Shown in pieces: positions 12,001-24,380 of a DNA stretch of 64,000 nt. Location: NCBI GenBank assembly GCA_034440615.1, contig JAOTOM010004738.1:186001-250000 (forward strand), read 5' to 3'. The notes under the pieces are model-generated. The model was not told the DNA's origin. It was given only the letters and a program-made list of their open reading frames with translations, and searched no databases. Numbering within the stretch: the first letter of the stretch is position 1; each line of letters begins with the position of its first letter. The DNA comes from Ashinkailepas kermadecensis. Its lineage: Eukaryota; Arthropoda; Thecostraca; Neolepadidae. Both the position numbers and the translations under genes were made by a program.

Positions 12001-12366
12001 CTCAGCAACGCAATCAGACTCTTCGAAATGTGCCGCACATTGATACCTACACGGGAGTACTTAGATCGTTTGAAGGAGGCTTCTCTTGAATTTTCATAAT
12101 CCATGCCTTTTCTCGGATTCCTCGACAGGGAACTTATCCCCACCTGCTCCGCTGGATGTAGGGACACAGCAAATACCCATCCCATCAAATGGTTACTGAC
12201 ATATTTCATGCGAACTATTAAAAACCAGCATCAACAACCCTTCAACACACTCCCAGCCTTTGCGGGCCGCAGTTTGCTGCTTTTCGTGTCACACTCGCCT
12301 GGGCTGCCATCTGGTGGCAGAAACTCCGCGATGTCTCCCATTCTCAGAGGCCCTCCAGGGCGCGTG
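9080..12366. mobile_element. 3.29 kb TTAA-flanked DNA transposon
   Basis: The insert is bounded by TTAA at 9076-9079 and 12367-12370. Its ends are inverted: CACGCGCACTGGA at the left, and CACGCGCCCTGGA as the complement of the right end. Copies A and B of the host repeat have a single uninterrupted TTAA at this point, which shows the empty site. TTAA target duplication is known for piggyBac and Kolobok superfamilies; no transposase is visible inside. A further inverted 12-mer (TCCAGTGCGCGT at 9961-9972), next to the hairpin-forming G7/C7 block at 9936-9960, suggests the left end itself was interrupted or rearranged. A GGGGCCC-type array fills 10200-10900. Confidence 0.8.
10200..10900 (+). repeat. 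Degenerate GGGGCCCC-AAAA-CGCG array
   Basis: Loose tandem units of about 30-40 bases alternate GGGGCCCC or similar with AAAAxTCxCGC. The texture matches 1-1500 and 56090-57700 but not the same unit order. The reading frames are open on both strands only because of the low-complexity composition. Confidence 0.7.
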
Positions 12367-13365
12367 TTAAAAGTGGGTTGATCAATGGGAGATATCTGTA
12401 AGATATGCTTAGCACCAGCCCCGCCAGCTCGCTGCAATCTAGAGGCCAGCGAGAAGATTCGAGAAAGCATTGAGACGATGGTTTGTTTTGGCACTTATGT
12501 ATTTATCCAAATATTACTTATTTATACCCTGGTATGGCCCAGTTTTCAGCGAAAATGATTAGTGCTATTACGTTTTGAGTAAATGATGCACCATGCCAAG
12601 AACAAACAAAAACCAATATGAAATCATGTTCCCCATCCTCGAACCATAGTATAAGAGCCTAAAAACAATATGAGACCCTAACACAATGGAGGCCCCCTTT
12701 CGGGGAACAGGAGGCCCCCTTTCGACCTTGCCCCCCTGGAAGAATTTCGTGGCGACGCCACTGCACCTGCCACCAACACTACACACCGGACTACAAGACA
12801 CTCACACGCTCTACACACACACACCCTCCCTGCGCCAGCGACCTCTCCTCTCCCCTTCATTCACTACTACCTACCTATTCCTCCCTACTCTGCCTGAACT
12901 ACAAGCTACATCAAGACCTTTCAGTGCTGTGCTTCATCTCCTCAGCCTACATCTACGTTTCATCGCCGCCTACTTCTACATCTACATCTACGGTTCATCG
13001 CCTTCTTCTACAAACCTGCATCTACGGTTTATCGTCTTCTTCTACAAGGTCAGTCCGGCGGTGCTGCCACTCCCTCCCGCCCCGGGCTCCCTCCAGCCCA
13101 CTCTCCGACTTTCCCTCTAGTGCCCTCTGCACGATCTTTATCTGATCTTACTGAACGTGCTTCCTTCACGCACAGTTTCTGATTTCTTTGTGTTTTCTTC
13201 GTCTTTATCTGCCCCTCTTTTACAATCTGTCGGGCTGTCTTCACGCCCTTCTATACCCTCCGCCAGCTATTTGTACTGTTCTGTGTTACACACACCTGCC
13301 ACACTCACCCTTTCCCCAACACCACATACATCATAAACGCAGCCAACACCACACGGCACAACATC

Positions 13366-13893
13366 ATGAACACCGACACACCCCCACCGACTGGCGAGTT
13401 CTTCATCTGCCGCCGGGGAGACGGGGAGCCCATGGGCTCCCTCGACCCCTGGATGGTGGATGAAGAACTCGCCAAACAGACAGGAGCGCCTATACACACC
13501 AAACCACTCAGATCTGGGGCGCTCCTGATACAAGCAAATAACACCACAGACGAACTCATCTTCCCCACCATACATCAGATACAACACACCCCGATCACCA
13601 TCACACCAGCCACAAACATGAACACGTCACAGGGAACAATCATGGCACGGAAGTTGGCCTGTATACCGGAGGAGACACTGACCCGGAGGTTCCGGGAGCA
13701 GGGGTCTCCTCCGTGTACAGGCCAACCCCAAGACACGGATACAACACCACACACATCATAATTCTGACATTCACAACACGTACACCACCAAAACACCTGA
13801 AGGCAGGTTGCCTACGCTACACAGTAACACCACGCGCACCCCTCCCTCGACGTTGCCGCAAATGCCAACGGTACGGGCACTCAACGGGGGGTG
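13366..13893 (+). pseudogene. LINE ORF1 (gag-like), first part
   Basis: The frame starting at ATG 13366 reads TGEFFICRRGDGEPMGS and LRSGALLIQANN. This resembles the RNA-binding ORF1 of Jockey/I-type LINEs, and also the ORF1 of the - strand LINE here (KVLRSGALLVRV). After a frameshift around 13690-13713 it continues to LRYTVTPRAPLPRRCRKCQRYGHSTGG, the first CCHC zinc knuckle (CxxCxxxGH), where the frame is cut by an insertion. Confidence 0.75.
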
Positions 13894-15067
13894 CCATAAC
13901 AACACCTTGTAACAAAATTGGTTTTAGGGCATCTAAATCCCAGCCATTCAGCCCCCTACACCCACTGTCAAGTTTCCGGGCACATACCTGTCGCCCGCCT
14001 ATCTAGACGCTGACGAGTGAAGTCACCGCTCCAGTCGAGAGCCGAGCCGGTCAGTGGACATTGCCCTGACCCCCTCCCTCCTTCCGGCTGACACCCCACC
14101 GCCCCGCCGCCGTCCTCAGATGGTGAATGGCAGTGGGTGATGTGATCATCAGTGGGTGATGTAGGACAAGTTATTATATTATGGGAACCCTATGGACAGG
14201 CGTGTCTATGATGTCTATGCCAGCTGTCATGCGGCGAATTGAACGTCGTGTGTCGTTAGAGTGTCGGGCGCCGTGTCGCCAGACCAGACGCTGCAGTACC
14301 GAGCCTCTACCAGTCAGCCGATTGTTGTGGAACAACGTCCGGTGAAATGCTGACAGCTCACTGTCTGACCCCGATACCGCGCGGGCCTCACAGAAGGTGC
14401 CGTCTCAGCACTCGTTCCCACGCGAGGCCAGTCTCTGGATGTCATCAGAGGCGGCTCTGATATCTGACTCTGAGCTGACATATGTCTGATGTCAGAGAGA
14501 ACAGCACACCCGCTTGGTGTATAGTTCACAGGGTTCTAGTCTGTGCCGACGTTCTGGCCATGCAGGCAGTCATGTGACGTGTGCGGGTTGATCGCGTGAC
14601 CAGTGACGTGTCGTTGTCTGCGAGTATCTAGCGACGGTACCCCGAGACAGGAGGGCTATCTTGGACGAACGGTCGTCGGGGGCGGTCGCCCCTCAGGCGG
14701 CTCGCCGCCGCCTGGCCAGCCCTGGCCCCACAGAGGTACGTCGGACTCTGCCTGAGAGTCACTACATCTGTCGAGATGTAGTTCTCTGATAGAAACTGTT
14801 GCACCTGTCTATCAAAAATGAAGCTACATTGTTAACGCTATATCACGCTGCGCATTAATGTCTGATCTTCGTTGCATTTATCTGTTGACTAATAAGCGCA
14901 ATATAGAAGTGCTGGATTTGGAGGTGTGTGTCAAGATGTGAGATCAGAGCTCGGAGATGAAGGATTCGAACCATTGAATTTATAACCGGGGTTTTTAAAT
15001 ATCGCAAACGCTGAGGTACCCTAGACTATTCTACGAGCCGAAAATGAAGGTTTACCCCAGTACAGAA
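13894..15067. other. Foreign block interrupting LINE ORF1
   Basis: The ORF1 zinc-knuckle region stops near 13893 and resumes near 15068-15080 with the next knuckles. The roughly 1.17 kb between has mixed composition, no coding frame of note and no recognised family. Both junctions lie in short G runs (GGGGGG and GGGGG), but no convincing target duplication or inverted ends are visible. Confidence 0.55.
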
Positions 15068-15838
15068 GGGGGAGAAAAACTTTCACTACAACCTACACCT
15101 GCGCCAACTGCGCCCAATCGCACAACACCGAACACTGCACCAGCAACGTGCGCAGCTGCGCCGCCTGCGGGGAGACCACACGGCGTCGGACGGGGGCTGC
15201 CCCCGATGACAGGCGGAGCGGGAGGTGCTCCGCCAAGTCCACCTCGGGGGCATGGCCCTGGCCGACGCCAGAGCGGTGGTTTTTGGCCCGCGGGCGGCGT
15301 GGCCGTCTCGCCGCACAGAGCCGGGGATTCACCAACAAGCACCACCACTATCCTACACAGAGTACCCGGCTCTGCCCACACCAGCCCAACGCAAACAGAA
15401 TACAAACCCACACACACAACAAACAGACACACCAACACCGACCAACACCAACACACACAAGAAGCACCCCGCAACACCAGGACACCCCACTACCTACAGA
15501 CCACTCCAAGCACCACCACCCATCCCAACCCGCCAATTAGCACCTACCTTACCCTGTCACCCACCACCGCCACCACCCTACCAGCCAGGAGCCTCAACAT
15601 CCCCACAAACTTCACACACATCGGACACATCACCGGCACCGCACTCACACACAGACCAGGACACGGGATCAGAACAGACGGACACCGATCACACCACAAC
15701 CGACTCAGACATCACAATCCCCTTAAACCCAACACCAACACCACCCCCTCTCAACCACAAGAACCACAAAGGCCAACGAAAAACACCAACAAAAACACTC
15801 ACCGAAAAGACCACCCACCCGCGCTAACACTCACAGAC
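15068..15838 (+). pseudogene. LINE ORF1, second part
   Basis: One frame reads TYTCANCAQSHNTEHC and VRSCAACGE, two further Cys/His knuckles spaced as in LINE gag-like proteins. A proline/threonine/histidine-rich tail follows up to the start of ORF2. Several overlapping frames stay open here because of the C/A-rich composition; only the knuckle frame is meaningful. Confidence 0.65.
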
Positions 15839-15839
15839 A

Positions 15840-16925
15840 ATGAATGCAATACTACAATGGAACACACACGGACTCATTAGACACTGGCCAGAATTCAAAC
15901 ACTACGCACTACAGACAAACCACACTGCACTATGCCTACAAGAACCCCACTTCAAACCCAACGATCCCTATCAATTCAATATCCCTCACTACACACTGTA
16001 CAGACAAGACACACACACCACACACAGGTCAGGCGGTGTCTGCACCTACATTAGGAACACAACACCGCACCGTCTGATACACTTTAACACCACATCAAAC
16101 ATACTACTCACCGAAATACACCTCCACAACACAGCCTACACACTCATCAACATCTACGACCACCCATCAAGCAACACAGAAACTCCTTGGGAGCTAAATA
16201 AAGCACTTGACCAAATTACCACTCCAGTCATAATAGCTGGAGATTTTAACTCTCATCACCCACTATGGGACACACGAACAACACGACCCGACCACAAAGC
16301 ACACTTACTCATCACCCTAGCAAGCCAACACAACCTCACAGTACTCAACACCGGATCACCAACATACCTCGTCCCAATTAGATCCCACCTCCCCACAACC
16401 CCAGACGTAACCCTGGCATCCTCACGCATAGCCCTCACCCTATCCTGGACATCCGATTCCGATCCTCATTTCAGTGACCACGCGCCCATAACCATTACCT
16501 TTAACCAAATCCCGACCACCGGCCCACCCAATCCACCCACGGGCCGGTGGAACCTCAAAAAAGCATCCTGGACACCCTTTTCAGAATCCATAGCCGCACA
16601 AACAGCACACAACCCCAGCACACCTCATATCAGAGCAATTCGCACACATTCTCCTCACTACAGCACACCAACACATACCACAAACAAAAACACGCCATCA
16701 ACACAAACCTCGCGCGGCGCCCTGGTGGAGCGACGAATGCCACCGGGCGATCCGCGCGAGGAATCACGCACGGCACAGACACGAAAGACACCGCACACCG
16801 GAAACACTCACAGTATACAAACAATCAGAGCAACCTGCAAAAGAACCATTAAAAATGTCAAAAGACGACCTGGAATACATTTTGCACTCAATTTAACAAA
16901 TTCACCCCTCTCGGCGAAATTTTGA
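15840..16925 (+). pseudogene. LINE ORF2, endonuclease domain
   Basis: The 361-codon frame begins MNAILQWNTHGL (APE motif with the N-terminal QWN) and has CLQEPHF (catalytic Glu), GDFNSHHPLWD (about 16240), and SDHAPITITF (about 16472, the SDH motif that closes APE endonucleases). These are the expected catalytic residues in order. The frame is lost at 16925, just before the RT domain, so the protein could not be made whole from this copy. ORF2 cleaves target DNA to prime reverse transcription. Confidence 0.85.
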
Positions 16926-18183
16926 CACTTCTTGGAACATTTCAACACCGACAAAGACCACAAATCAAAGCCATCACACTCATACACAACAACATCACCA
17001 CCACAGACCCACAAACAATAGCAAACATTTTCGCACACAACTATCACATTAGGTCATCCACACTTCCACGACACCCCCACCTCCAATCAGACACACCCAC
17101 CCCCATCTTTACAACACTAGGTTTACACTCACATAATTATAAATCGCAATCGCACAAACAGGAAACACAAGCGTAGGACCAGACAATATACACTATTCAT
17201 TCTTCAAACACCTTCCAACACAAGCACTACACGCATTACTCGACACCTACAACACCGCATGGACAGCGCATACATATCCACAATCTTGGCTACACGCTTT
17301 GCTCATTTCTATCCCTAAACCAAACACTGACTCAACTCTATGCGACTCCTACCGTCCTATCGCACTAACCAGCTGTTTTCACAAACTCTTCGAACGCCTT
17401 GTCAAAAATCGCCTTCTCTACATTATTCAAACACAAAAACTAATATCCCCTATACAATCCGGCTTTCTCCCTAACCACTCATGTCTTGACAACCTCACTT
17501 ACCTCATCACTCACATCCAGGACGCGGCGGCAAAGAAACGCGCCACCGTCGCCGTCTTCCTGGATCTCAAACAAGCCTATGACACTATCAACATAACAAC
17601 ACTCTTACAACACCTATACAACTTAGACATACAGGGAAGACTACTACACTACCTCCACTTCTACCTACTACAACGATCATTTAAAGTAAAAATTGTGCCC
17701 CACACTTCAGACATTAAATTCCCCACAACCGGCTTAATGCAAGGCTCCGTTTTAAGTCCCCTTCTCTTTATTCTAGGCCTAAACTCAATCATCACTGACA
17801 ATTTCTCGACCAAAATCGCAATTTACGCAGATGACATTGTACTCTGGACATCACATGAAACACCGAATAACACATTAGGAACACTACAAAACGCACTATC
17901 AGAACTACACAACAAACTAGCCTTACTTAACTTACACATAGCACCACACAAATCGAAAGGCATGGTATTCGGCTACACTCGACATACAAACTTACAACCA
18001 CTAAAAATAAACCACACACCCATACCATTTGTAACCACAACAAAATTCTTAGGAATCACACTAGACCCACGACTCACCTTTCGGCCCCACATTCTAAATA
18101 TTCAAAAACGCGCCTCAAAAAGAATAAATCTATACGAGCACTTTCTGGCACACACTGGGGATCAGATCGAAATACACTACTGA
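16926..18183 (+). pseudogene. LINE ORF2, reverse transcriptase domain
   Basis: From 17299 one 294-codon frame carries the RT blocks in order: IPKPN, SYRPIALTS, QSGFLPNHS, FLDLKQAYDTI, TGLMQGSVLSPLLF, and the active site IYADDIVLW at 17821-17847. KFLGITLD follows. The 16926-17298 linker lies in another frame. The frame stops at 18183 and the protein resumes in a shifted frame at about 18213. Confidence 0.9.
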
Positions 18184-19561
18184 CATTATACAAAGCAATC
18201 ATTCGACCAATCATGGAATACGGATCCCCACTCTTTGAAAACGGAGCCAAATCAAACCTCCACATTCTAGACACACTACAACACCAATGCCTAAAAATAG
18301 CTATCGGAGCCTACATCACTACACCATATCTCGCACTTCACATATACAACCATATACCAGAACTCAAACACAGACGCACAGAAGCACTACTTAGATACCA
18401 CTACAAAACACAACTCGTCAAACAACACCCATGCACTCAAGTACTCAAAATCCGCACCAAACGCATGCACCAACTTATGAAAAAACCACCACTTAAAACC
18501 ACAATAGGATGTCGATTACACCAACACGCAAATAGACTACAAATCACACTCCCCACGACCCAACCACTCCCACCACCCACAGCATGGTGGAAACACCAAA
18601 CACCCACAACACACTTCCTCATAGACAAGCCGAAACACGCATACACAGACGCAGAAATACAACAACTCTTCCTACAATTCACAGCACAATACGCAAGCTA
18701 TAATATCATATACACAGACGGATCCAAAACACACATACAGCAGACGGGCTCAGCGGCGGTGCTGTATCCAAATACAGCACCGCCCCGAGTCATCTTACGT
18801 GCCCGTCTGCATGACACAGCATCCACATACACAGCAGAACTCTACGCAATCTTTTCGGCCTACTCCACCATCTATAACACACAAATGGAACACAATATCA
18901 TAGCCACTGACGCAAAATCAGCACTACAAAGCATAACACCCTACACCAAATTCAAACACCCACTCATCCCCAAAATACTCTACTTACATTTTTAAAAAAC
19001 TAAACATCCAACAACGTCCACTACTTCTCTGGATCCCAAGCCACACAAACATACATGGTAATGAACACGCAGACACAGAAGCAAACCTAGCCACAACACT
19101 ACAGCAAGCCACGCAATGCCCTTACTCACAATCAGACTACTACCCCACAATACGCCAAGCCCTCAATATACAACAACATACAACAAACCTGGGACACAAC
19201 AATAACACAACTCCACGAAATACACCCCAAACACGAACAATGGCACTCCATCAACCAACACACCAGATTCAAAGAACGTATACTAACACGAATACGAACA
19301 GGACACACAGCACTTACACATTCATACCTCCTCCTACGACAACAGCGACCACAATGCACAACATGTCACCGAACACTTACAATCAAACACATTCTCATCT
19401 ACTGCACCAAATACAACCACCAAAGACAACATACCACAAACTACTGCGCCACACACAGCATTCCACTAAACCTCACTACTCTTCTCAACGACGAACATCC
19501 AGCACTACACGAACATGTCTTCCACTTTCTCGCCATCACACGCATACTCGAACAACTGTGA
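18184..19561 (+). pseudogene. LINE ORF2, thumb, RNase H and C-terminal zinc segment
   Basis: After a frameshift the text reads MEYGSPLFENGAKSNL...LQHQCLKIAIGAY (RT thumb region). Then comes an RNase H domain: IYTDGSKTH, YTAELYAIF, IATDAKSALQS and, after a second frameshift near 18995, LLWIPSHTNIHGNEHADTEAN. A terminal Cys/His segment (CTTCHRTLTIKHILIYC) leads to the stop at 19559-19561. All four RNase H acidic residues are visible across the shift. Confidence 0.85.
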
Positions 19562-19735
19562 TAAAAATAAAAATGGAAAACAAAGGATCGTTAAAAAAAA
19601 TGAAATAAAAAGAAAAAGATATGTTACAAAATGGAAAAAAATGAACAAAATACCCAAACACGAAAAGGAAAGAAAAATATGATACGTTAAAAAAAGAAAA
19701 GAAAACAATATACCCAAAGACTGAATGTGTTTTTG

Positions 19736-21611
19736 CAATGTTAACCAACTATGGCGATGACCCAACCCCAAACCCCCCCCACTACACCCCATACCCCAAC
19801 TTGGCACCGTCCAGACTGGCAACTCTTCTCAACCACATCATCTTCGGCCTTCGACCAGCTCTACTGTACCTCTGCTCAACTCAACTCTACTCAGCTCACT
19901 CCAAGCTTCAAGACGCCTACAAATCTACCTCGGCACCGCTCAACAAATCAATCCCTTCTTCCACCCTCCGACTAAGCCTCCTACCATACTCTTCACCCTT
20001 CTTACCTCCTAATCCTAATACAACGACCAAACACACGGAAACAGCCGACATCACCAGACGGTGGAAGGCTGGCAAAATTCAACACACACACACACACACA
20101 CACACGCTTCGAGAATCTATCTTGCAGTGAATTCGAGAACTTCATTAATCCTGGTTGAATAATCATTTTCGTGGAATTCTCAGAATCGGCACAATGAGGT
20201 CTTGGAGATCATGCATAATTCTTATGGAGTTGTCGGAGCACTCTGGGAAGTCTTTGTCAAACACCTTTTCTAAATGAGCTTCAAACGTGTTGTCCGCGTG
20301 CGAGGGCTGCTGGGCTGTAAGGCTGCGGCCACTGCTGCTTCTGACATGTGGAGCCGTGAAGGAGGATCCAGAGGCTATGCTGGTGTGATCGGGTGCTGTT
20401 TGATTGCCGGATCAGTAAATTTGGAGCAAAATCCTCACTCAAAGCAGCTACACGTTTGCTGTGATCAGAAATGGTGTTTCCGTTTCCATCATACAACATC
20501 GGTGATACACAAGATGTTTTAGAGACGTATTTTAAGAACGACGCGTATTTTCGGGGTAGTTTTAAAGTGTTCTCTCAGACGGCACACATATTCGAAGTAC
20601 TTTGTGCTACAAATATATGCAAAAATTGCTCCTCATTCATGGAACTTATCTCCGTTCTCATCAGACGGGTTGCGGCGCTAGCGGCGAAATGCTGCCTCTT
20701 GCCGGAGCGCGGCACGCACAGGCGCGTCGAACTACGGGGGAGTTGCGTCCCTCAGTGTCACCATAGGTACATGATCTGCGATGGCGGACTCTAGTAGATC
20801 ATGAAACGTCCCTGCTGCGCAATTAACATCTTGGTCATCCAAAAGACTTCATGGGATGAGATCAGGATTCCGGCGCAGGCCCTCGAAATCCGTTCGCTTG
20901 TAATTAAGTACATGGTTGGAGTGGAGGGTAATGGTGATGGATTTATCACAAAATATGGTGGTGTGGAGGAGGGCTTTGTGTAACGCAATCAACCTTAAAC
21001 CCTTTTTCGAATGCGTTTGGCAGCCTAATCATCCTCCCATGCATCGTGGGACACGGGCTCCGAGCGGATCCCAGTCGGCTGGCCGGTACCTGCCGCCGTC
21101 GACGTCGGCAAATTGGCAACTCGACTCTTGGTGTGGACCATATTTTTGGCTTGGTCATCTCCGGTGCCGGGCGGCGACGGCCGGTCGGTGGATGCTGTGT
21201 CGTCGTAGGGTTGTGACTCCATGTACCATGCAACCGAGTCGCATATTGGCGCTCGTCTGAGGTAGAGTGCGACGACCGGACCCCTCCCTTCGCGGTGTGT
21301 TGCAATAGATAATGCCGGCCAGTGACAGGCTTGGGCGTTGGCTGGGTGGGCCCCTCCTCATGAGCGACTGATCCCCTCTCGCGTGCGCGACTCGTCCAGA
21401 CGGAGTTCAGCGGTCGACGCGGTGAGATGTAACCCTGGAGTAAGGTGTGGACGTTGGGGAGATTGTTGGTCACGGCTGCCTAGGGACTTCGAGGGCACGG
21501 GTTGGGAAACGGCGCGTGTCAGTGTCATTGCTGTTCAAACTGTGATACATACCATAAGTTGTCGCCTTATTTTTACTAATAAGCCCGGTCAATACAAGGG
21601 CATTAATGGCT
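19736..21611. other. Intergenic with a (CA)n tract
   Basis: No supported gene. A CA dinucleotide run lies at about 20081-20105. ORFs on both strands between 20274 and 21473 overlap each other and show no family motif. Confidence 0.5.
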
Positions 21612-21731
21612 GTTGGATTTGAGAACTTGCTGGACTTGAGAACTTGTTGGATTTGAGAACTTGTTGGATTTGAGAACTTGTTGGATTTGAGAACTTGTTG
21701 GATTTGAGAACTTGTTGGATTTGAGAACCAG
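21612..21731 (+). repeat. 17-bp minisatellite
   Basis: About seven head-to-tail copies of TTGGATTTGAGAACTTG with one or two changes per copy. Confidence 0.95.
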
Positions 21732-21919
21732 CATTGTGCAGGCCACACAAACCCTAGACTATCACTGCCAGGCGAAACGAACTTGCCTACATTTGGTCTG
21801 CGCTCGGGTTTGGGTTTTAATGGTGATCAGGGTTCCGTTGGCAGGATGGCTTTTTCAGGTTTCAGGTTTCAGGGGCTTCAGTGTCAGGATTGGCTAAGGA
21901 GCGGATCGCGAAGAGTTGG

Positions 21920-22420
21920 CTAGAACACGTTGACACGACGGAAGGAAACGGTTTCTTCGACAGGCTTGACGACTACGTAAGAGCCAGCATTGACGAGGTA
22001 GGGTTCGGCGGATTGGACTGAGTCATGCTGGGAGGGCGTGAACTGGATCGAGTGTGGGTTAGCGGCATGGAGAGTGATGGTCTGGGGCGGATCGCGGGAC
22101 GTGATTGTGGTCTTGGGACTAGCAGTGGTCGGCGAGACACAAAGGGCTTCCATGGCGTCATCCAAAGAGACAGTTTGGCGTGAATCATCAACGGTTTTAT
22201 CAAGGGAGGGAGCGTCAGGGGCAAAGTCCGGTATCGCGCGATGGTCATCAGGTATGGTCAGCGGGGGAAATTCGGATTCGGAGTCCGGTAGCGAGCTGGG
22301 GTTGAGATCCCTTTTGCGTTGTTTACCCGTCTGCGGGGAAAACAACCTTCCTAACGAAATCTGCACGGTACAAAGAACACATAGCAACACAGGGAACGAA
22401 AGTACGACAACAAGAACCAC
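21920..22420 (-). other. Unrecognised 166-codon open frame
   Basis: The - strand frame has a hydrophobic start (LVVVLSFPVLLCVLC), then a polar Ser/Pro/Asp-rich body (RKRDLNPSSLPDSESEFPPL). It has no family I recognise. The polar text resembles low-complexity linkers of retroelement gag proteins, but no zinc knuckle is present. An overlapping + strand frame (22038-22586) is equally open, so coding status is doubtful. Confidence 0.2.
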
Positions 22421-23269
22421 GTGGGCTTATGTAACCACTATGCAACATGAACTATGTTGGCCACTTCGCCACATAATTTCGTCTAGATCGGGCAAGGTGG
22501 CGATATGGGTTCCGGCCACAGTTACAGGAAGTGCTCCGCATTTTCCATCTAGTTTGATGGAAATTAATCGGCCTATGTCAATATAAATCTGACGTAGTTA
22601 GGGCTATTTATTACTCTGGCAACTGGACTGCCAAATTTTGTTTCGATCAGTGGGATCAAATTGTTCGATCAGTGGAATCAAATTGTTCACCGAATTATCA
22701 TTCAAGCGCTGTAAACGTCAAGATTTGTTACAAAGGGTCGTCCGAGGTCAATCGACGTCAGTGACCTCACTTGACAATGATAATGTCATCGGTAAGCCAA
22801 CGTTGTTTGAGAACACCTGAAAGCATGGTATCGTTAACTGTACATTGAATGCGGAGCACGTAACAAAAACCACTATTCGTGGAAAATGCACCGAGGATGT
22901 GTTCAGTAAAGAAGCTATGGACTGATGACCAATTTTCAGCTCGCCGAATGGTCGCCAAGGGATGTATCATTAGTGACATCAGACGACAGTACGCGGACAC
23001 GCGTAACTTTCCGGTGATCGCGACGAAGCCGGAGCTAGGTGGAGTGGAATCTATCCCTGCCCATCACCGTCTGGGGGGGCGGTATCCGTGATTACACGAC
23101 AGGTGCCGGACGTCAGTGCCGCCAGACGCAGCCACCATGCATGGTCGAGCGTTGTTGGCGCGGGACGTCGTTGGAGCAGAGCGAGCGATTGTGTCGGCTC
23201 ACTCGGCTCGTCCGGCTGCGCACTTGGCTACGATGCCGTTCTCTGTACACACCTATGCCGTCCTCTGGG
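22421..23269. other. Intergenic, nothing recognised
   Basis: No repeat, RNA or protein family is recognised. The short ORFs contain no motif and overlap in different frames. Confidence 0.4.
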
Positions 23270-23510
23270 TGCTGATTGACCTGGGTACCCCCAGTGCCGT
23301 CCCCTGGGTTCCGTCCCCTGGGTGCCGACCGACCTTGGTACCCCTGTGCCGTTCCCTGGGTGCCGACTGACCTGGGTACCACCTGTGCCGTCCCCTGGGT
23401 GCTGACTGACCTGGGTACCCCCTGTGCCGTCCCCTGGGTGCTGACTGACCTGGGTACCTCCTGTGCCGTCCCCTGGGTGCTGACTGACCTGAGTGTCCCC
23501 TGTGCCGACC
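23270..23510 (+). repeat. 39-bp minisatellite
   Basis: Tandem, partly degenerate units built on GACCTGGGTACCCCCTGTG and CCGTCCCCTGGGTGCTGACT. The last three are the most regular. Confidence 0.9.
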
Positions 23511-23694
23511 CACCCCTGTTCCCCTGCCTGGTTCCTCGGCTCCGTTCTATGATCCCATTGAGCGGTACCGTATCCCGGTTCCGCTCATTGGTTCCGTTCC
23601 GCCGTTCAATTCCCCGTTCTCACTCCTCGTATCGCTCCTTGATTTCCTTCGCCGGTCCAGTTCCACTTCTGCTTTCGTTTGACCTCATCCCTTC

Positions 23695-23750
23695 ATGGGC
23701 GCTAAATGACCTCGTAGTCGGCGCGCCCTTAAGCCCAAATAACTAACTAA
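23695..23750 (+). mobile_element. Micro-retroposon 1 (LINE-type 3' hairpin and tail only)
   Basis: A 56-base insert begins ATGGGCGCTAAATGACC and ends in an AACTAACTAA tail. It is flanked by CATCCCTTC at 23686-23694 and 23751-23759, a perfect 9-bp target duplication. GGGCGC can pair with the later GCGCCC to form a stem. Related inserts are at 34118-34168 and 39295-39350. Confidence 0.8.
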
Positions 23751-24002
23751 CATCCCTTCGACTGTTACCCCTTCGTCCTTTTGTCCTTTTGACTTTGTGT
23801 CTGTCCAACTTGTTTCGCTTCGGCTTTGATGCTTTGGACTTTTAGTTAATTTATTTTTGTTCGTTTTTGCTTTGATCCCTTCCACTTTTCTACCTTGGAC
23901 TTCTTGTCTTTTACACTTTGTGTCTGTTTTACTTTTATCGCTGCCGCGTGCATAAACGATAACGGTCAGTGACATTTTAGAGTTGAGATAAGCGGTGTTG
24001 CG

Positions 24003-24380
24003 GATAGCCGGAAGTTAGGGCTCAGACATGCGCAGCATGACCGAAAGCCTCTGTCTGAAGGCTTTATAGCTACTCAGGCTCCGGATATTTGGAGGTAAAT
24101 TGTTCCATGTCCAGCAAGTTCGTGGTACGAAGGAGCGGTGCGACTTCTGTGCGGCATCGCAGGACCTGGAGCTGACCGTTGTCCGTGGCCCTGGTGCTCC
24201 GTTGCGGCACAGTTGACCGCGAATAAGTTTTGGGCCGTTGAACTCACTCATAATTGCGTAACCTTGATGAGCATCTTCCTCGGATACGAAGTACCCTACT
24301 TTGAGTCGTCCTAGCTGATTCAACATTGGCGACACACGATCCCAGTAGTGTAAACCGGCAACCATCCTTGCACAAAACTT
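24003..24380 (-). pseudogene. LINE ORF2 C-terminal fragment
   Basis: The - strand frame reads HYWDRVSPMLNQLG and, near its end, RSFVPRTCWTWNNLPPNIRSLSSYKAFRQRLS. This is the W..LP......S...F...L pattern that closes ORF2 of CR1/L2/Jockey-type LINEs. RT is absent. Family placement is by this pattern only. Confidence 0.5.

Larger units (their letters stand above)
8827..12763 (+). mobile_element. Large noncoding repeat, copy C (split by an insertion)
   Basis: Bases 8827-9079 match 3431-3692 of copy A, and 12371-12763 continue the match from there to the common 3' terminus (GTGGCGACGCCACTG). Everything in between (9080-12366) is a later insertion at a TTAA. Upstream parts of the element are missing, so this copy is truncated at its 5' side. 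Confidence 0.85.
12764..19735 (+). mobile_element. Broken LINE with endonuclease, RT and RNase H (LINE-1 of window)
   Basis: A nearly complete non-LTR retrotransposon follows copy C directly. It has a pyrimidine-rich 5' leader (12764-13365), a gag-like ORF1 (13366 onward, split), ORF2 from 15840, and an A-rich 3' UTR after the stop at 19559-19561. Both ORFs are broken by frameshifts, and ORF1 carries a 1.2 kb foreign block. The combination of APE-type endonuclease, RT and RNase H fits the I/LOA/R1 group of LINEs. Coding strand composition is strongly A/C-rich, unlike the LEO1 exons. Confidence 0.85.

Noticed and set aside
15044..15880. 278-codon frame across LINE ORF1/ORF2
   Set aside because: A Thr/Pro/His-rich shadow; the zinc-knuckle frame and the ORF2 frame starting at 15840 are the meaningful ones.
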